From the NCBI GenBank assembly GCA_027858965.1, contig JAQIBS010000167.1, forward strand, positions 62,001 to 126,000: a stretch of DNA of 64,000 bases, read 5' to 3'. Origin of the DNA: Kiritimatiellia bacterium (GTDB lineage Bacteria > Verrucomicrobiota > Kiritimatiellia > RFP12 > UBA1067). The translations under genes and the position numbers were made by a program. Positions 18,213 to 27,600 of this stretch are shown piece after piece (position 1 is the first letter of the stretch; each line of letters begins with the position of its first letter). The notes under the pieces are model-generated. The model saw only the letters and a list, made by a program, of their open reading frames with translations, searched no databases and was not told the origin of the DNA.

Positions 18213-21200
18213 ATGAAAAAAAATAATGAATCCAACGTGTATAGGTGTAAATTGCGTGTTTTGACGGCAATCACTCTGATATCGTCCTTCACCGGGCTGC
18301 TGCCAGCAGAAGCCGGCGTACCGGTCGGGCAGTCAACGCTCATTGACACGCCGGATTACAGCGACACCTTTACCGTCAATACGGCCAGCCGGCCCGGGAT
18401 TTCCTACTACAAGAACCCGGATGCCATAGATCCCTACTACAACGTCGAAAGCGGAACACCCACCGTGCAGTGGCACCCGACCCAGAACTTCAGCTTCAAT
18501 ACCGATGCAAATGTCGAAGCGCCATATCCGGGCAATACCGGCAACACCGGTGCTGCCACCGGCATGGCCCAGACCGGCGGCTTCAACGCCAACTTCGCTT
18601 ACGGCGTGCGGGACACCTTTGTTGTCCAGATGGATGCAACTTTCGTGGGAACAGATCATATTAAGCTCGGCACCTACGCCAGCGTAGGCGATCAGAGCGG
18701 AGCGGCCGGCAGTCTGGTCGCCTATTTCCGACGCGGGACAATCGGTCTGGTCTCCATTGTCGAGACGTCAACCGGCATTAGCACCGGAATTGATGCTGCC
18801 GACACCTCCTGGCACAATCTTGCGGTCGAATTCAACAAAGCCGACAATACCGTCTCTTTCTTCGTTGATGAAGTGCTGAAAGGCACCCTTGACCTGACAA
18901 CCTTTGCGGGCGGAGCCTACCTCAACTACTCCAACGGCGCTGTCGGCGCGGGAGTAAGCGGATATGTGGGCTGGTTCGACAATTTCCAGGTCGGCAAGCC
19001 GAAGGGGTTTGTCGACGGCACTCTGATAAATGGTCACCGTACCGAGCAAACAAGCGTGAGCGGTAACGATTCGATCACAACACTGGTTGATGCCGGCCGG
19101 CTGATCAAGCAGGGCGCAGGTACCCTGAGCATCACCAATGCCCACATATATAATGGCACCATAGAGGTCGCGGATGGCACACTGGACATTGGAACCGGCA
19201 CAAGCGATCTTCCTTCAGCTCTGAGATCCGGCCTTGCTTTCTGGGTGGATGCCAACCGCAATGTCGAAGTCAACGGCGGTGAAGTGACCTGCTGGTATGA
19301 TGTGCGTGAAGATTCCGGCGGCGTGACCTATCCCATGGCGCGCCGGTTTGTGTCAACCAATGCGGTCGTCGACCCAGGCCCGACATGGGTGCAGGGCGGC
19401 GATGACGTATCCGGCCTCAAGCTCGTTGATTTCGGTGCCTATGGCAGCGGAAAGTGGCTGCAGTGGCAGGATGCGGAAAGCAACCGTCTGAGCATCGCGA
19501 ATATCCGCACGGTCTTCATGGTCGTCTCCTGCACCAACGGCTACGGCTTCCTGCTGGGAGACTGGGATGACGCCATCGCGAACACCAACGCCGGCACCGG
19601 CGACTTCCACACGGGCGGCAACACAGGAGACGGCAATCCGGCAGGTGTGGCGCTTAAGGGGGCCAGCTGGTGGAACGGAAGCGCCTCTCCCTATGTGTAC
19701 AGGGGGCAGACCTTCATTAATGGAGATTACGTGAATGGTGTGGGACAGACGGTATCCTCCATCGGCGAGCTGATGTCGTTGGCGGCGACCGGCAACACAC
19801 AGGCTTCGAACTTCGGCAACAACCGCAACTTCAAGGCGAGCGACGGTCTCCCGGGCGTCAATATCGACCGACAGGGCGGCGGACGGATCGGCGAGGTTTT
19901 GATCTACTCATCGGCGCTAACGATCAGCCAGCGACTCCAGATTGAGTCGTACCTGATGAAAAAATGGTTTGGCCAGGGTCTCGGCTCACTCCGTATAGAC
20001 GAAGGCGCGGTAGCGACACTGCATGCCGACGGCACAAACAACCTGTCAAACGCAACCATCTCCGGTATCGGCACACTGAATATGCAAGGATCCGGCACCC
20101 TGCAGGTCTCTGATATGGCCGATCCCCTCCTTCCGCCGGTACGCCTCAACGCAGGTGCGGGTATTGACAGCGGCACCCTGTACCAGCGGACAGACCAGCC
20201 CTATATGCTGGAAGGCGGTTCCCTCTACAGCGTCTCCAACGGTCTCTCCTCACGGCAGTCATTGGAGGACGGAACTCGCATTGAAAAAAGCGGTGACGGC
20301 GTGCTGACCGCCGCGTCAATCGAAGCCGGCGTCCAGCGAGTGGAGGTCAAAGCCGGCACCCTGCGTCTGGCCCCTCCGCTGCCCGGCACGGCTGCTTTAA
20401 CCAATGCTCTGGAAAACGCCAGTTTCGAAACCTTCACATCTGTGGGCACAGGCGGAGACGCCAACTGGGGCTACACCCCCACGGGCACAGGCTGGACCAT
20501 CACAGAAGACCTCTCCTCCGGCAACTCATTAGAATGGTCCGGAGCAGGACTGGCTAGATGCTCAGCAGGCACACCCTGGTGTGCAGCCCAAATCGCACCT
20601 GAAGGCGACTGGTGCATCTTCCTGAAACGTGCCGGGGAAATTAAACGCACTTTTGAAGTGCCGGTTTCCGGCCGCTATGAGATCTCTTTCTACACCTCCG
20701 CCCGACCAAACTGGAACAACCATCTCTACCAGGTTCTGGTCGACACGACCAATGTCATCGGAAGTGTACGAACCAAAAAAACAACGTTCGGACTTATTAC
20801 CTGCACCACGCCCCCACTTTCAGCCGGCACCCATACGCTCTGCTTCAAGGGAATTTATGGGACCAGCGACGGGGCATCAAATATTGATGCCATCGAAATC
20901 AAGCTGTTCAACGGAATGGATTATGTGAAAGTTCCTAACGCTGACTTCGAAGAACCGGATGTCCCTGTTGTAAATCTTGCAGGGAACGATTACTATTTTG
21001 CATACAACCCCTCCGGTGCGAGCTGGAATTTTATTCCCGCCCCGGCAGTCACCAACAGCGGCATCACAAGCGGCAACAATGTCTGGTACTACACCCAGAT
21101 GAAAAATGGCGGTCAAGCGGCATTTTTGCGCCAGACAGGAGGGATGTCCACCTCGATCACCTTCCCGACAACAGGGGTCTACCGGCTTTCGTTTCGAGCC

Positions 21201-22154
21201 GCCGCACGGGTTGGAGACTGGGGAGATCTTTTCAGCTGGTACAACGGTCATGACTTGGAGATCTCGCTTGGCGGCACGCTGACAGCCCGCATGACAACGT
21301 GGAAGCCGGATTTCGAAACGGTCTCATACGTCCTGCCGGTCATCGAAGAGGGGGATCCGCTGACGCAGACCCTGACCTTCACCGGTTTGAACTCCGCAGG
21401 GGGCGACCGGGCAACGCTCATCGACGAAGTCAGCATCTGTCGCATGCCTACCTTTGCCAACCCAGGTTTTGAAAGCTCCGCCACGCTGGCAAACGGGACC
21501 TGGGAGGCTGGCATCGAGAATGCGGGATGGTCGTTCGATCTCGGAGCGGGAGCAACGAGCCAAAGCGGCATTGCACAGACCGGTTCTGATTGGGGCAACA
21601 CCGCGCCGGACGGGGGATGCAATGCCTTCCTGCAGATGATCGCCCAAATCAGTCAGACAATCACATTTGATGAGGCCGGCACCTATGAAATCTCTTTTCT
21701 AGCCGCAGGCCGGCCTCAGAACCAAAATTATCTGAACCACGACTTCCAGGTAACCTTCGACGGCATGAAAGTGGGGTATGTCCGCACAGTGGACGGCACC
21801 TTTCGCCGGTACACGTTCCGTCTACCCTTCGTGAAAGCGAATGTTCCTTACGTTCTGGCCTTCGAGGGCATCAACCACGGCGACACCACGGACCGCGCCT
21901 CCTTTATTGACTCAGTTATACTCACAAAAATCGAGGAACCCACATTCGATCCCGCCGCCTTTGCCAAAACTGAAATCGCCCTCTCGGCTGGAACCACATT
22001 GGAGCTCGACTACGATGGTCTCCTCACAATGGAACGCATCATCTACAGCGGACGTTCATACTCCGGCATGATGACAGCCGAAAACACACCCTTTATTCAA
22101 GGCACCGGATCGCTCTATGCAACCCCTCAAGGAACTATAATCATTCTACAATAA
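18213..22154 (+). CDS. Giant secreted lectin-like surface protein with shared C-terminal module
   Basis: A 1313-residue protein with a signal peptide (hydrophobic near 12-30, cut near PAEA). Domains by eye: a concanavalin-A-like jelly roll (about 40-270), an autotransporter-associated beta-strand repeat (294-330, LIKQGAGTLSITNAHIYNG), and a second LamG-like domain (331-586). Short beta repeats follow, then three similar jelly rolls beginning NASFE, NADFE and NPGFE (about 730, 907 and 1078), and a 70-residue tail from PTFDPAAFAKTE to GTIIILQ. The last 407 residues align with the end of the rhamnosidase at 24674. No catalytic motif is seen, so binding or cell-surface display is more likely than catalysis. 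AGGA precedes the ATG. Higher GC than the genes around 7-13 kb. Divergent AraC regulator upstream. Confidence 0.8.
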   Translation: MKKNNESNVYRCKLRVLTAITLISSFTGLLPAEAGVPVGQSTLIDTPDYSDTFTVNTASRPGISYYKNPDAIDPYYNVESGTPTVQWHPTQNFSFNTDANVEAPYPGNTGNTGAATGMAQTGGFNANFAYGVRDTFVVQMDATFVGTDHIKLGTYASVGDQSGAAGSLVAYFRRGTIGLVSIVETSTGISTGIDAADTSWHNLAVEFNKADNTVSFFVDEVLKGTLDLTTFAGGAYLNYSNGAVGAGVSGYVGWFDNFQVGKPKGFVDGTLINGHRTEQTSVSGNDSITTLVDAGRLIKQGAGTLSITNAHIYNGTIEVADGTLDIGTGTSDLPSALRSGLAFWVDANRNVEVNGGEVTCWYDVREDSGGVTYPMARRFVSTNAVVDPGPTWVQGGDDVSGLKLVDFGAYGSGKWLQWQDAESNRLSIANIRTVFMVVSCTNGYGFLLGDWDDAIANTNAGTGDFHTGGNTGDGNPAGVALKGASWWNGSASPYVYRGQTFINGDYVNGVGQTVSSIGELMSLAATGNTQASNFGNNRNFKASDGLPGVNIDRQGGGRIGEVLIYSSALTISQRLQIESYLMKKWFGQGLGSLRIDEGAVATLHADGTNNLSNATISGIGTLNMQGSGTLQVSDMADPLLPPVRLNAGAGIDSGTLYQRTDQPYMLEGGSLYSVSNGLSSRQSLEDGTRIEKSGDGVLTAASIEAGVQRVEVKAGTLRLAPPLPGTAALTNALENASFETFTSVGTGGDANWGYTPTGTGWTITEDLSSGNSLEWSGAGLARCSAGTPWCAAQIAPEGDWCIFLKRAGEIKRTFEVPVSGRYEISFYTSARPNWNNHLYQVLVDTTNVIGSVRTKKTTFGLITCTTPPLSAGTHTLCFKGIYGTSDGASNIDAIEIKLFNGMDYVKVPNADFEEPDVPVVNLAGNDYYFAYNPSGASWNFIPAPAVTNSGITSGNNVWYYTQMKNGGQAAFLRQTGGMSTSITFPTTGVYRLSFRAAARVGDWGDLFSWYNGHDLEISLGGTLTARMTTWKPDFETVSYVLPVIEEGDPLTQTLTFTGLNSAGGDRATLIDEVSICRMPTFANPGFESSATLANGTWEAGIENAGWSFDLGAGATSQSGIAQTGSDWGNTAPDGGCNAFLQMIAQISQTITFDEAGTYEISFLAAGRPQNQNYLNHDFQVTFDGMKVGYVRTVDGTFRRYTFRLPFVKANVPYVLAFEGINHGDTTDRASFIDSVILTKIEEPTFDPAAFAKTEIALSAGTTLELDYDGLLTMERIIYSGRSYSGMMTAENTPFIQGTGSLYATPQGTIIILQ
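20932..22154 (+). repeat. Shared C-terminal module, copy 1 (coding)
   Basis: Codes for the last ~407 residues of the surface protein: two jelly rolls and a tail. Collinear with 27969-29185. Identical stretches include EGDPLTQTL, NPGFES, LANGTWEAGI and FDPAAFAKT. The similarity is at protein level, with DNA diverged. Confidence 0.85.
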
Positions 22155-22183
22155 AGTAACAACGTTAAAACTTACGTATGCCG

Positions 22184-22214
22184 CAAGCTGTCTGACTCTC
22201 AGTCAGAGAGCTTG
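22184..22214 (+). terminator. Likely intrinsic terminator after the surface protein gene
   Basis: CAAGCTGTCTGACT (22184-22197), loop CTC, AGTCAGAGAGCTTG (22201-22214): 13 of 14 positions pair, followed by TTTATTACT. The T-run is short, so partial read-through into the rhamnosidase genes is possible. Confidence 0.65.
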
Positions 22215-22285
22215 TTTATTACTCGATGACATATCTGATAACTGACCTATAACCCGATTAACTCTAAATACTTTCACGACTAATA

Positions 22286-24601
22286 ATGAAAACTTCGCTC
22301 CTCAGTTTATTTGCACTTCTGATCACTCTCCCATTTACAGCAATAGCTCAGACGGCTTTTCAAGGTGCGCAATGGTTACGCGATCCACGCTTTAAGAACG
22401 AACCGACACTGGGCATCTTCGACGTGCATCGCAAGAAGAGCCAAGAAGCCCGGCTTAAAAACATTCACACCTATTTTCGCAAATCATTCAATCTGCAGAC
22501 ACTCCCGCAACGGGCTGTCCTGCGATTTACGGCGGACGACTATGCAAAGCTGTATATCAACGGAACTTTTGTCATTCAGGGACCTGAACCCGCCTATCCT
22601 TTTGCTCATCCATACTATGATGTCGATGTAACAAAATATCTGTGCACCGGTGAAAACGTACTGGCGGCGCACACCTACTATCACGGTTTAGCAACACGAG
22701 CGTTCAACTCTGCTGACAACCGCAGCGGTTTGATTGCGCAACTAGTCTTAACCACAGAGGGCCTTCCTGAACAACGCATTGTAACTGACAAATCATGGCG
22801 CTGTTTCGCCTCCCGGACATTCTCTTCTGACAAGGTGTTTGGTTATGAAACGCAGTTTAATGAGAATATGGATCTTAATCTTGAACCGATCAACTGGCGA
22901 AAGCCAGGCTTTGCTGACACCACATGGAGCGCACCATTAACCGGCTTTCAGGATCACACTTTTATCGCTGCAATCACAGCCCCGCTGCAACACACAAACG
23001 CCTTTCCCATCGCTTTAAAGCAGACAGAGACAAATCGCTGGTTCGCAGATATGGGCACCGAAGTAGTTGGCCACACGCGCATTCGTGTCAAGGGATACCC
23101 CGGCCAGATCATCACAGTCTGGCACGGAGAAGAACTCTCAGCACCCAATGTTGTCCGTCATAAAATGCGCTGTAACTGCGATTATGTCGATCAGATCACT
23201 TTGACTGAAGGTAACAACCTGATCGAGTTTTTCGACTACCGCGCCTTTCGTTACGTCGAAATAATTGGAACAACCAATACGCCCGACATTCAGGTGGATG
23301 TCCGACACTATCCTTTTGAATGGACAGCCAGTAGCTGCCAATCGTCCGATACAGCTCTGAACAGGATCTGGGAAATATCCAAACGCGGAGTACAGATGGG
23401 CAGTCAGGGCATATTCGTCGACTGCCCCTCACGGGAGAAGGGGCAATATACCGGCGACACCTACATGACAGTTCTCTCACAGCTCCTTCTGACTGGTGAT
23501 CCGTCTCTAACCCGCAAGGCACTTATTGATTTCCAACAGACCCAACGGTTTGATCCCGGCATGTTATGTGTGGCACCCGGCGGATTCTGGCAGGAGTTGG
23601 CGGAGTGGTCTTTGCTGTGGCCGCAGATGGTTGTTTATTACTATCGAGTGACAGGAGACAAAGCCCTCGTTAAAACCTTAGTTGAAGCGGGTGCGACTGA
23701 AAAACTGATGAGGTATTTCTCAAAACTGGAACGTGAAGACGGCCTGTTGAGTGGAGTGGACCGGCACAAGTGGGTTCTGGTCGATTGGCCCTCCAACCTG
23801 CGGGGCGGCTACGACTACGACAAAACTAAAAACGGTGTGAATACTGTGATCAACGCCTTCTATTATGGATCTTTGCTAGCCGTTGCAGAGATGATGCGTA
23901 TTGCTGACCGTCCTGATCTGGAATACACCAACAAAGCCGAACGACTCGAAAAAGCCTTTAACAAATCTTTGCTGGACCCAGCCAGCGGCTTGTATATTGA
24001 CGGCATCCATGAAGATGATACCCGTTCATCGAAAACAAGCCTCCATGCAAACGGGTTTCCGCTCTATTTCGGATTGGTGCCCGAAACAAATCAAACAGCG
24101 GTTGTCAACTTGATCCGGCAGCAACGTCTCAACTGCGGAATCTACGGTGGACCTTATTTTATTGCCGCCCTGTTTAAGAACGGCCACTCCGACCTCGCCT
24201 ACGATCTGCTGACCAGCAAAGATACCCACTCATGGAACCAGATGCTCAAAGAGGGAGCAACGACCACATTCGAAGCATGGGGCGCAGATCAGAAGTGGAA
24301 TACAAGCCTCTGTCACCCGGCAGCAGGAATGCCGGTCTGGATTATCATCGAACATCTGATGGGACTGACACCTGCTGAACCGGGTTTCAAAACAGTGCGG
24401 GTTGCGCCGCGTATCCCCGCTGCCCTCACCTCCATTGAAGTCAGATTTCCGACCGTGTCCGGCACCATCTCGGCCCTCTATAAAAAGGACAAAGGCTATT
24501 TTTTATCCGTTCCTGAAAACACCCCTGTCATCGACGATACCCCACAGCACATTAAGTTAAAACTCGTTAATACCCTCCCGCCTGAAGAAAGTGTAAAATA
24601 G
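22286..24601 (+). CDS. Secreted alpha-L-rhamnosidase (GH78), compact form
   Basis: A 771-residue exported enzyme (signal peptide 1-21, ending AIAQ). The N-terminal part has the beta-sandwich sugar-binding domains of GH78 (LRFTADDYAKLYINGTFV near 80-97). The (alpha/alpha)6 barrel follows, with the signature VDCPSREKGQYTGD near 377-390, the variant seen in one GH78 branch, and GATTTFEAWG near 655. It would release terminal L-rhamnose from plant or algal polysaccharides or glycosides in the periplasm or outside the cell. It lies between the surface protein and the larger rhamnosidase on the same strand, 72 bp before the latter. It lacks the C-terminal module of its two neighbours. Confidence 0.88.
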   Translation: MKTSLLSLFALLITLPFTAIAQTAFQGAQWLRDPRFKNEPTLGIFDVHRKKSQEARLKNIHTYFRKSFNLQTLPQRAVLRFTADDYAKLYINGTFVIQGPEPAYPFAHPYYDVDVTKYLCTGENVLAAHTYYHGLATRAFNSADNRSGLIAQLVLTTEGLPEQRIVTDKSWRCFASRTFSSDKVFGYETQFNENMDLNLEPINWRKPGFADTTWSAPLTGFQDHTFIAAITAPLQHTNAFPIALKQTETNRWFADMGTEVVGHTRIRVKGYPGQIITVWHGEELSAPNVVRHKMRCNCDYVDQITLTEGNNLIEFFDYRAFRYVEIIGTTNTPDIQVDVRHYPFEWTASSCQSSDTALNRIWEISKRGVQMGSQGIFVDCPSREKGQYTGDTYMTVLSQLLLTGDPSLTRKALIDFQQTQRFDPGMLCVAPGGFWQELAEWSLLWPQMVVYYYRVTGDKALVKTLVEAGATEKLMRYFSKLEREDGLLSGVDRHKWVLVDWPSNLRGGYDYDKTKNGVNTVINAFYYGSLLAVAEMMRIADRPDLEYTNKAERLEKAFNKSLLDPASGLYIDGIHEDDTRSSKTSLHANGFPLYFGLVPETNQTAVVNLIRQQRLNCGIYGGPYFIAALFKNGHSDLAYDLLTSKDTHSWNQMLKEGATTTFEAWGADQKWNTSLCHPAAGMPVWIIIEHLMGLTPAEPGFKTVRVAPRIPAALTSIEVRFPTVSGTISALYKKDKGYFLSVPENTPVIDDTPQHIKLKLVNTLPPEESVK

Positions 24602-24673
24602 ACAACCTCATTTAATTCTTTACCCACCTTATCGAATCCGAATTCAGAATTTTATTCAAACCGAAAGGCATTC

Positions 24674-27600
24674 ATGATCTCATTCAAATCATCCTATTCC
24701 CTGCTTCTCCTATTTTTTATGCTCATTTCAATCGCTAATGGCCTGAGTGTTGATAATCTGCGTTGCGAGTATCTTGAAAATCCCATCGGTATTGATATTG
24801 CATCACCCCGTCTCTCATGGATACTGCAGTCGAACGAACGCGGACAGAGGCAGACCGCCTATCAGGTGATCGTGTCCAGCACACCGGAGTTACTGGCTAC
24901 GGAACAGGGCGATCTGTGGGACAGCGGCAAAGTTGTCTCTGATCGGACTCTTCATATTGTCTATGCCGGTTCTGCTCTGACAGCCCGGCAGCAGTGTCAC
25001 TGGAAAGTCCGCACATGGGACAAAAACAACCAGCCCTCGCCCTGGAGTCCCCCAGCGAGATGGAGTATGGGTCTGCTGCAGCTCTCCGACTGGGGTGGCG
25101 CAGACTGGATCGCCTTCACCTCCCCTACGGCAACATCCAACGCCCACAACGGCTATCACTGCATCATGACAAACACCGCCGATGTTTCCAAATGGGTAGC
25201 CGTTGATCTGGGTACCGCACAGTCAGTCGAGGCTGTACGCCTCCACCCCACCCGTCCTTACGACTGGCCAACGGATACCCCCGGATTTCTCTTCCCCGTC
25301 CGCTTCAAAATTGAAACTGCGCTGAATGCCGATTTCTCTGATGCCGTCACCGTGGTTGACCAGACAGCCGCCGATGTACCCAATCCCGGTACCAACGCAC
25401 CACTCTATGCCTTTACAGCACGCTCAGCCCGGTACATACGTCTGAACGTCACCAGATTGGCTCTGCGCGATCCCGGCAACTACGCCTTCACCCTGGCCGA
25501 ACTGCAAACCCTCTCGGGTGGCACCAATGTGGCGCAGGGTGCCGCGGTCTCAGCACTCGACAGCATCGAATTGGGTGGCTGGTCAAAAACAAAACTGACC
25601 GACGGACGCCTGCTGCCCGACCCAGGGACGCCTGTTGCGAGCCCACCGGCCACCATGCTGCGTAAGGAGTTTACACTGAGCAGTCCCGCAAAACGTGCGG
25701 TCGTATCAGTCACAGGACTCGGCCTTTACGAGCTGTGGATCAACGGGCAGCGGGTCGGCGACCACCTGCTGGCTCCCGAGTGGACCTGCTACAAAAAACG
25801 GATTCAGTACCAGACATATGATGTCACATCACTCCTGCAGGAGGGTGCTAATGTTATCGGGGCCCAACTCTGCGGTGGCTGGTGGTCCGGTCCCCTTATG
25901 ACCATGCCCGCGGTAACAGCACCTCAATACTGCCTGTTGCTTCGGATGGACACTGAACTGAACGATGACACAACGCAAACCCTTGTAAGTGATGGTTCGT
26001 GGCAGGCGACCGATGCAGGTCCGATCCGCCGTTCGGAGATCTATTACGGTGAAATCTATGATGCCACCAAAGAGCAACCGGGATGGAACCAGACCGGATT
26101 TGACGCCACTGGCTGGATTCCGACCGTTACCCTGACAGCCCCAGCAGGATCAGAAAACACACCGCTCGTGGCACAGCCAAGTGAACCCATCCGTGTCACA
26201 GAGGAGCTGACACCTGTAAACATCACTCAACCCACACCCGGCACCTATGTCTTTGATATGGGACAGAACATGGTCGGCTGGTGCCGGTTGCATACGGATG
26301 CCCCCGCCGGTACGCAGATCTCCATGCGCTTCGGCGAGGCACTGAACGAGGATGGCACCGTCTATCTGGCCAACCTCCGAGGAGCAACCCAAGTCAATAC
26401 CTACACCTGGCGGGGCGGAGAGGCCACACTCGAACCGCATTTTACCTATTTCGGCTTCCGTTACGTTCAGGTCACGGGACTGACCACACCGCCGAACACT
26501 GGCACCCTGCTCGGCCGGGTCTTTCACTCCAGCGCTCCGGAAACAGGAACCTTCTCCAGCTCCAATGAACTGCTCAATTCCATCATGCGCTGCGTCGACT
26601 GGGTTCAACGTGCTAATATGCACAGCGCCCCCACCGACTGTCCTCAGCGGGATGAACGACTAGGCTGGATGGGGGATATTCTCTCTTTCTCACAGACCGC
26701 CATCTTCAACCGGAACATGGCCGGATTCTTCACCAAGTGGATTCCTGATATTCGCGATTCGCAGGCCGATGACGGACGTTATCCGGATTTTGCACCGCAT
26801 CTCGGCGATCCCAATGGTAATTTCAACAGTGTCCCCGGATGGGGCGATGCCGGCACTGTTGTGCCATGGCGCATGTATCAGAACTATGCTGATACCCGCA
26901 TTCTGGAACAGCACTTCGATTCAGCTAAACGATGGGTAGATTTCATCCATAACGCCAACCCCAACCTCCTCTGGCAGAACAGCCGCGGCAATGACTATAA
27001 CGACTGGCTCAACGGCGATACGCTTATTCTTGACGGTTACCCACGCGGCATCAGTGAAATTCCAAAGGAGATATTCGCCACCGCCTTCTTTGCTCGCTCA
27101 ACCGAGATCGTGGCAAAAATGGCCAAGACTCTGGGACGCACCGAGGATGCCGCCACCTATACTACTCTTCACAACTCAATCAAAGCCGCATTCAACGCCG
27201 CTTACGTCACACCGGAAGGCCGCATCAACGGCGAAACACAGGCTGGCTATGCGCTGGCGCTGAACTTCAATCTGCTTGACCCCAATCTGCGGCCTCAAGC
27301 CGCAAGTCACCTGCTGGAGTCCATTGCCGCCTACAAGTCCCATCCCTCAACCGGCATCCACGCAACCCACCGCATGCTGTTGGAGCTCTCTGCCAACGGA
27401 CAGCACGAAGAGGCCTGCCGCCTCGTCAATCTCCGTACCGTCCCCTCCTGGGGTTATATGATTGATATGGGGGCGACAACCATCTGGGAACGATGGGACG
27501 GCTATGTTGAAGGACGCGGCTTTCAGAACCCCGGCATGAACTCGATGAACCACTGGGCCTTCGGTTCAGTCGGCGAATGGGTCTGGCGGACACTGGTCGG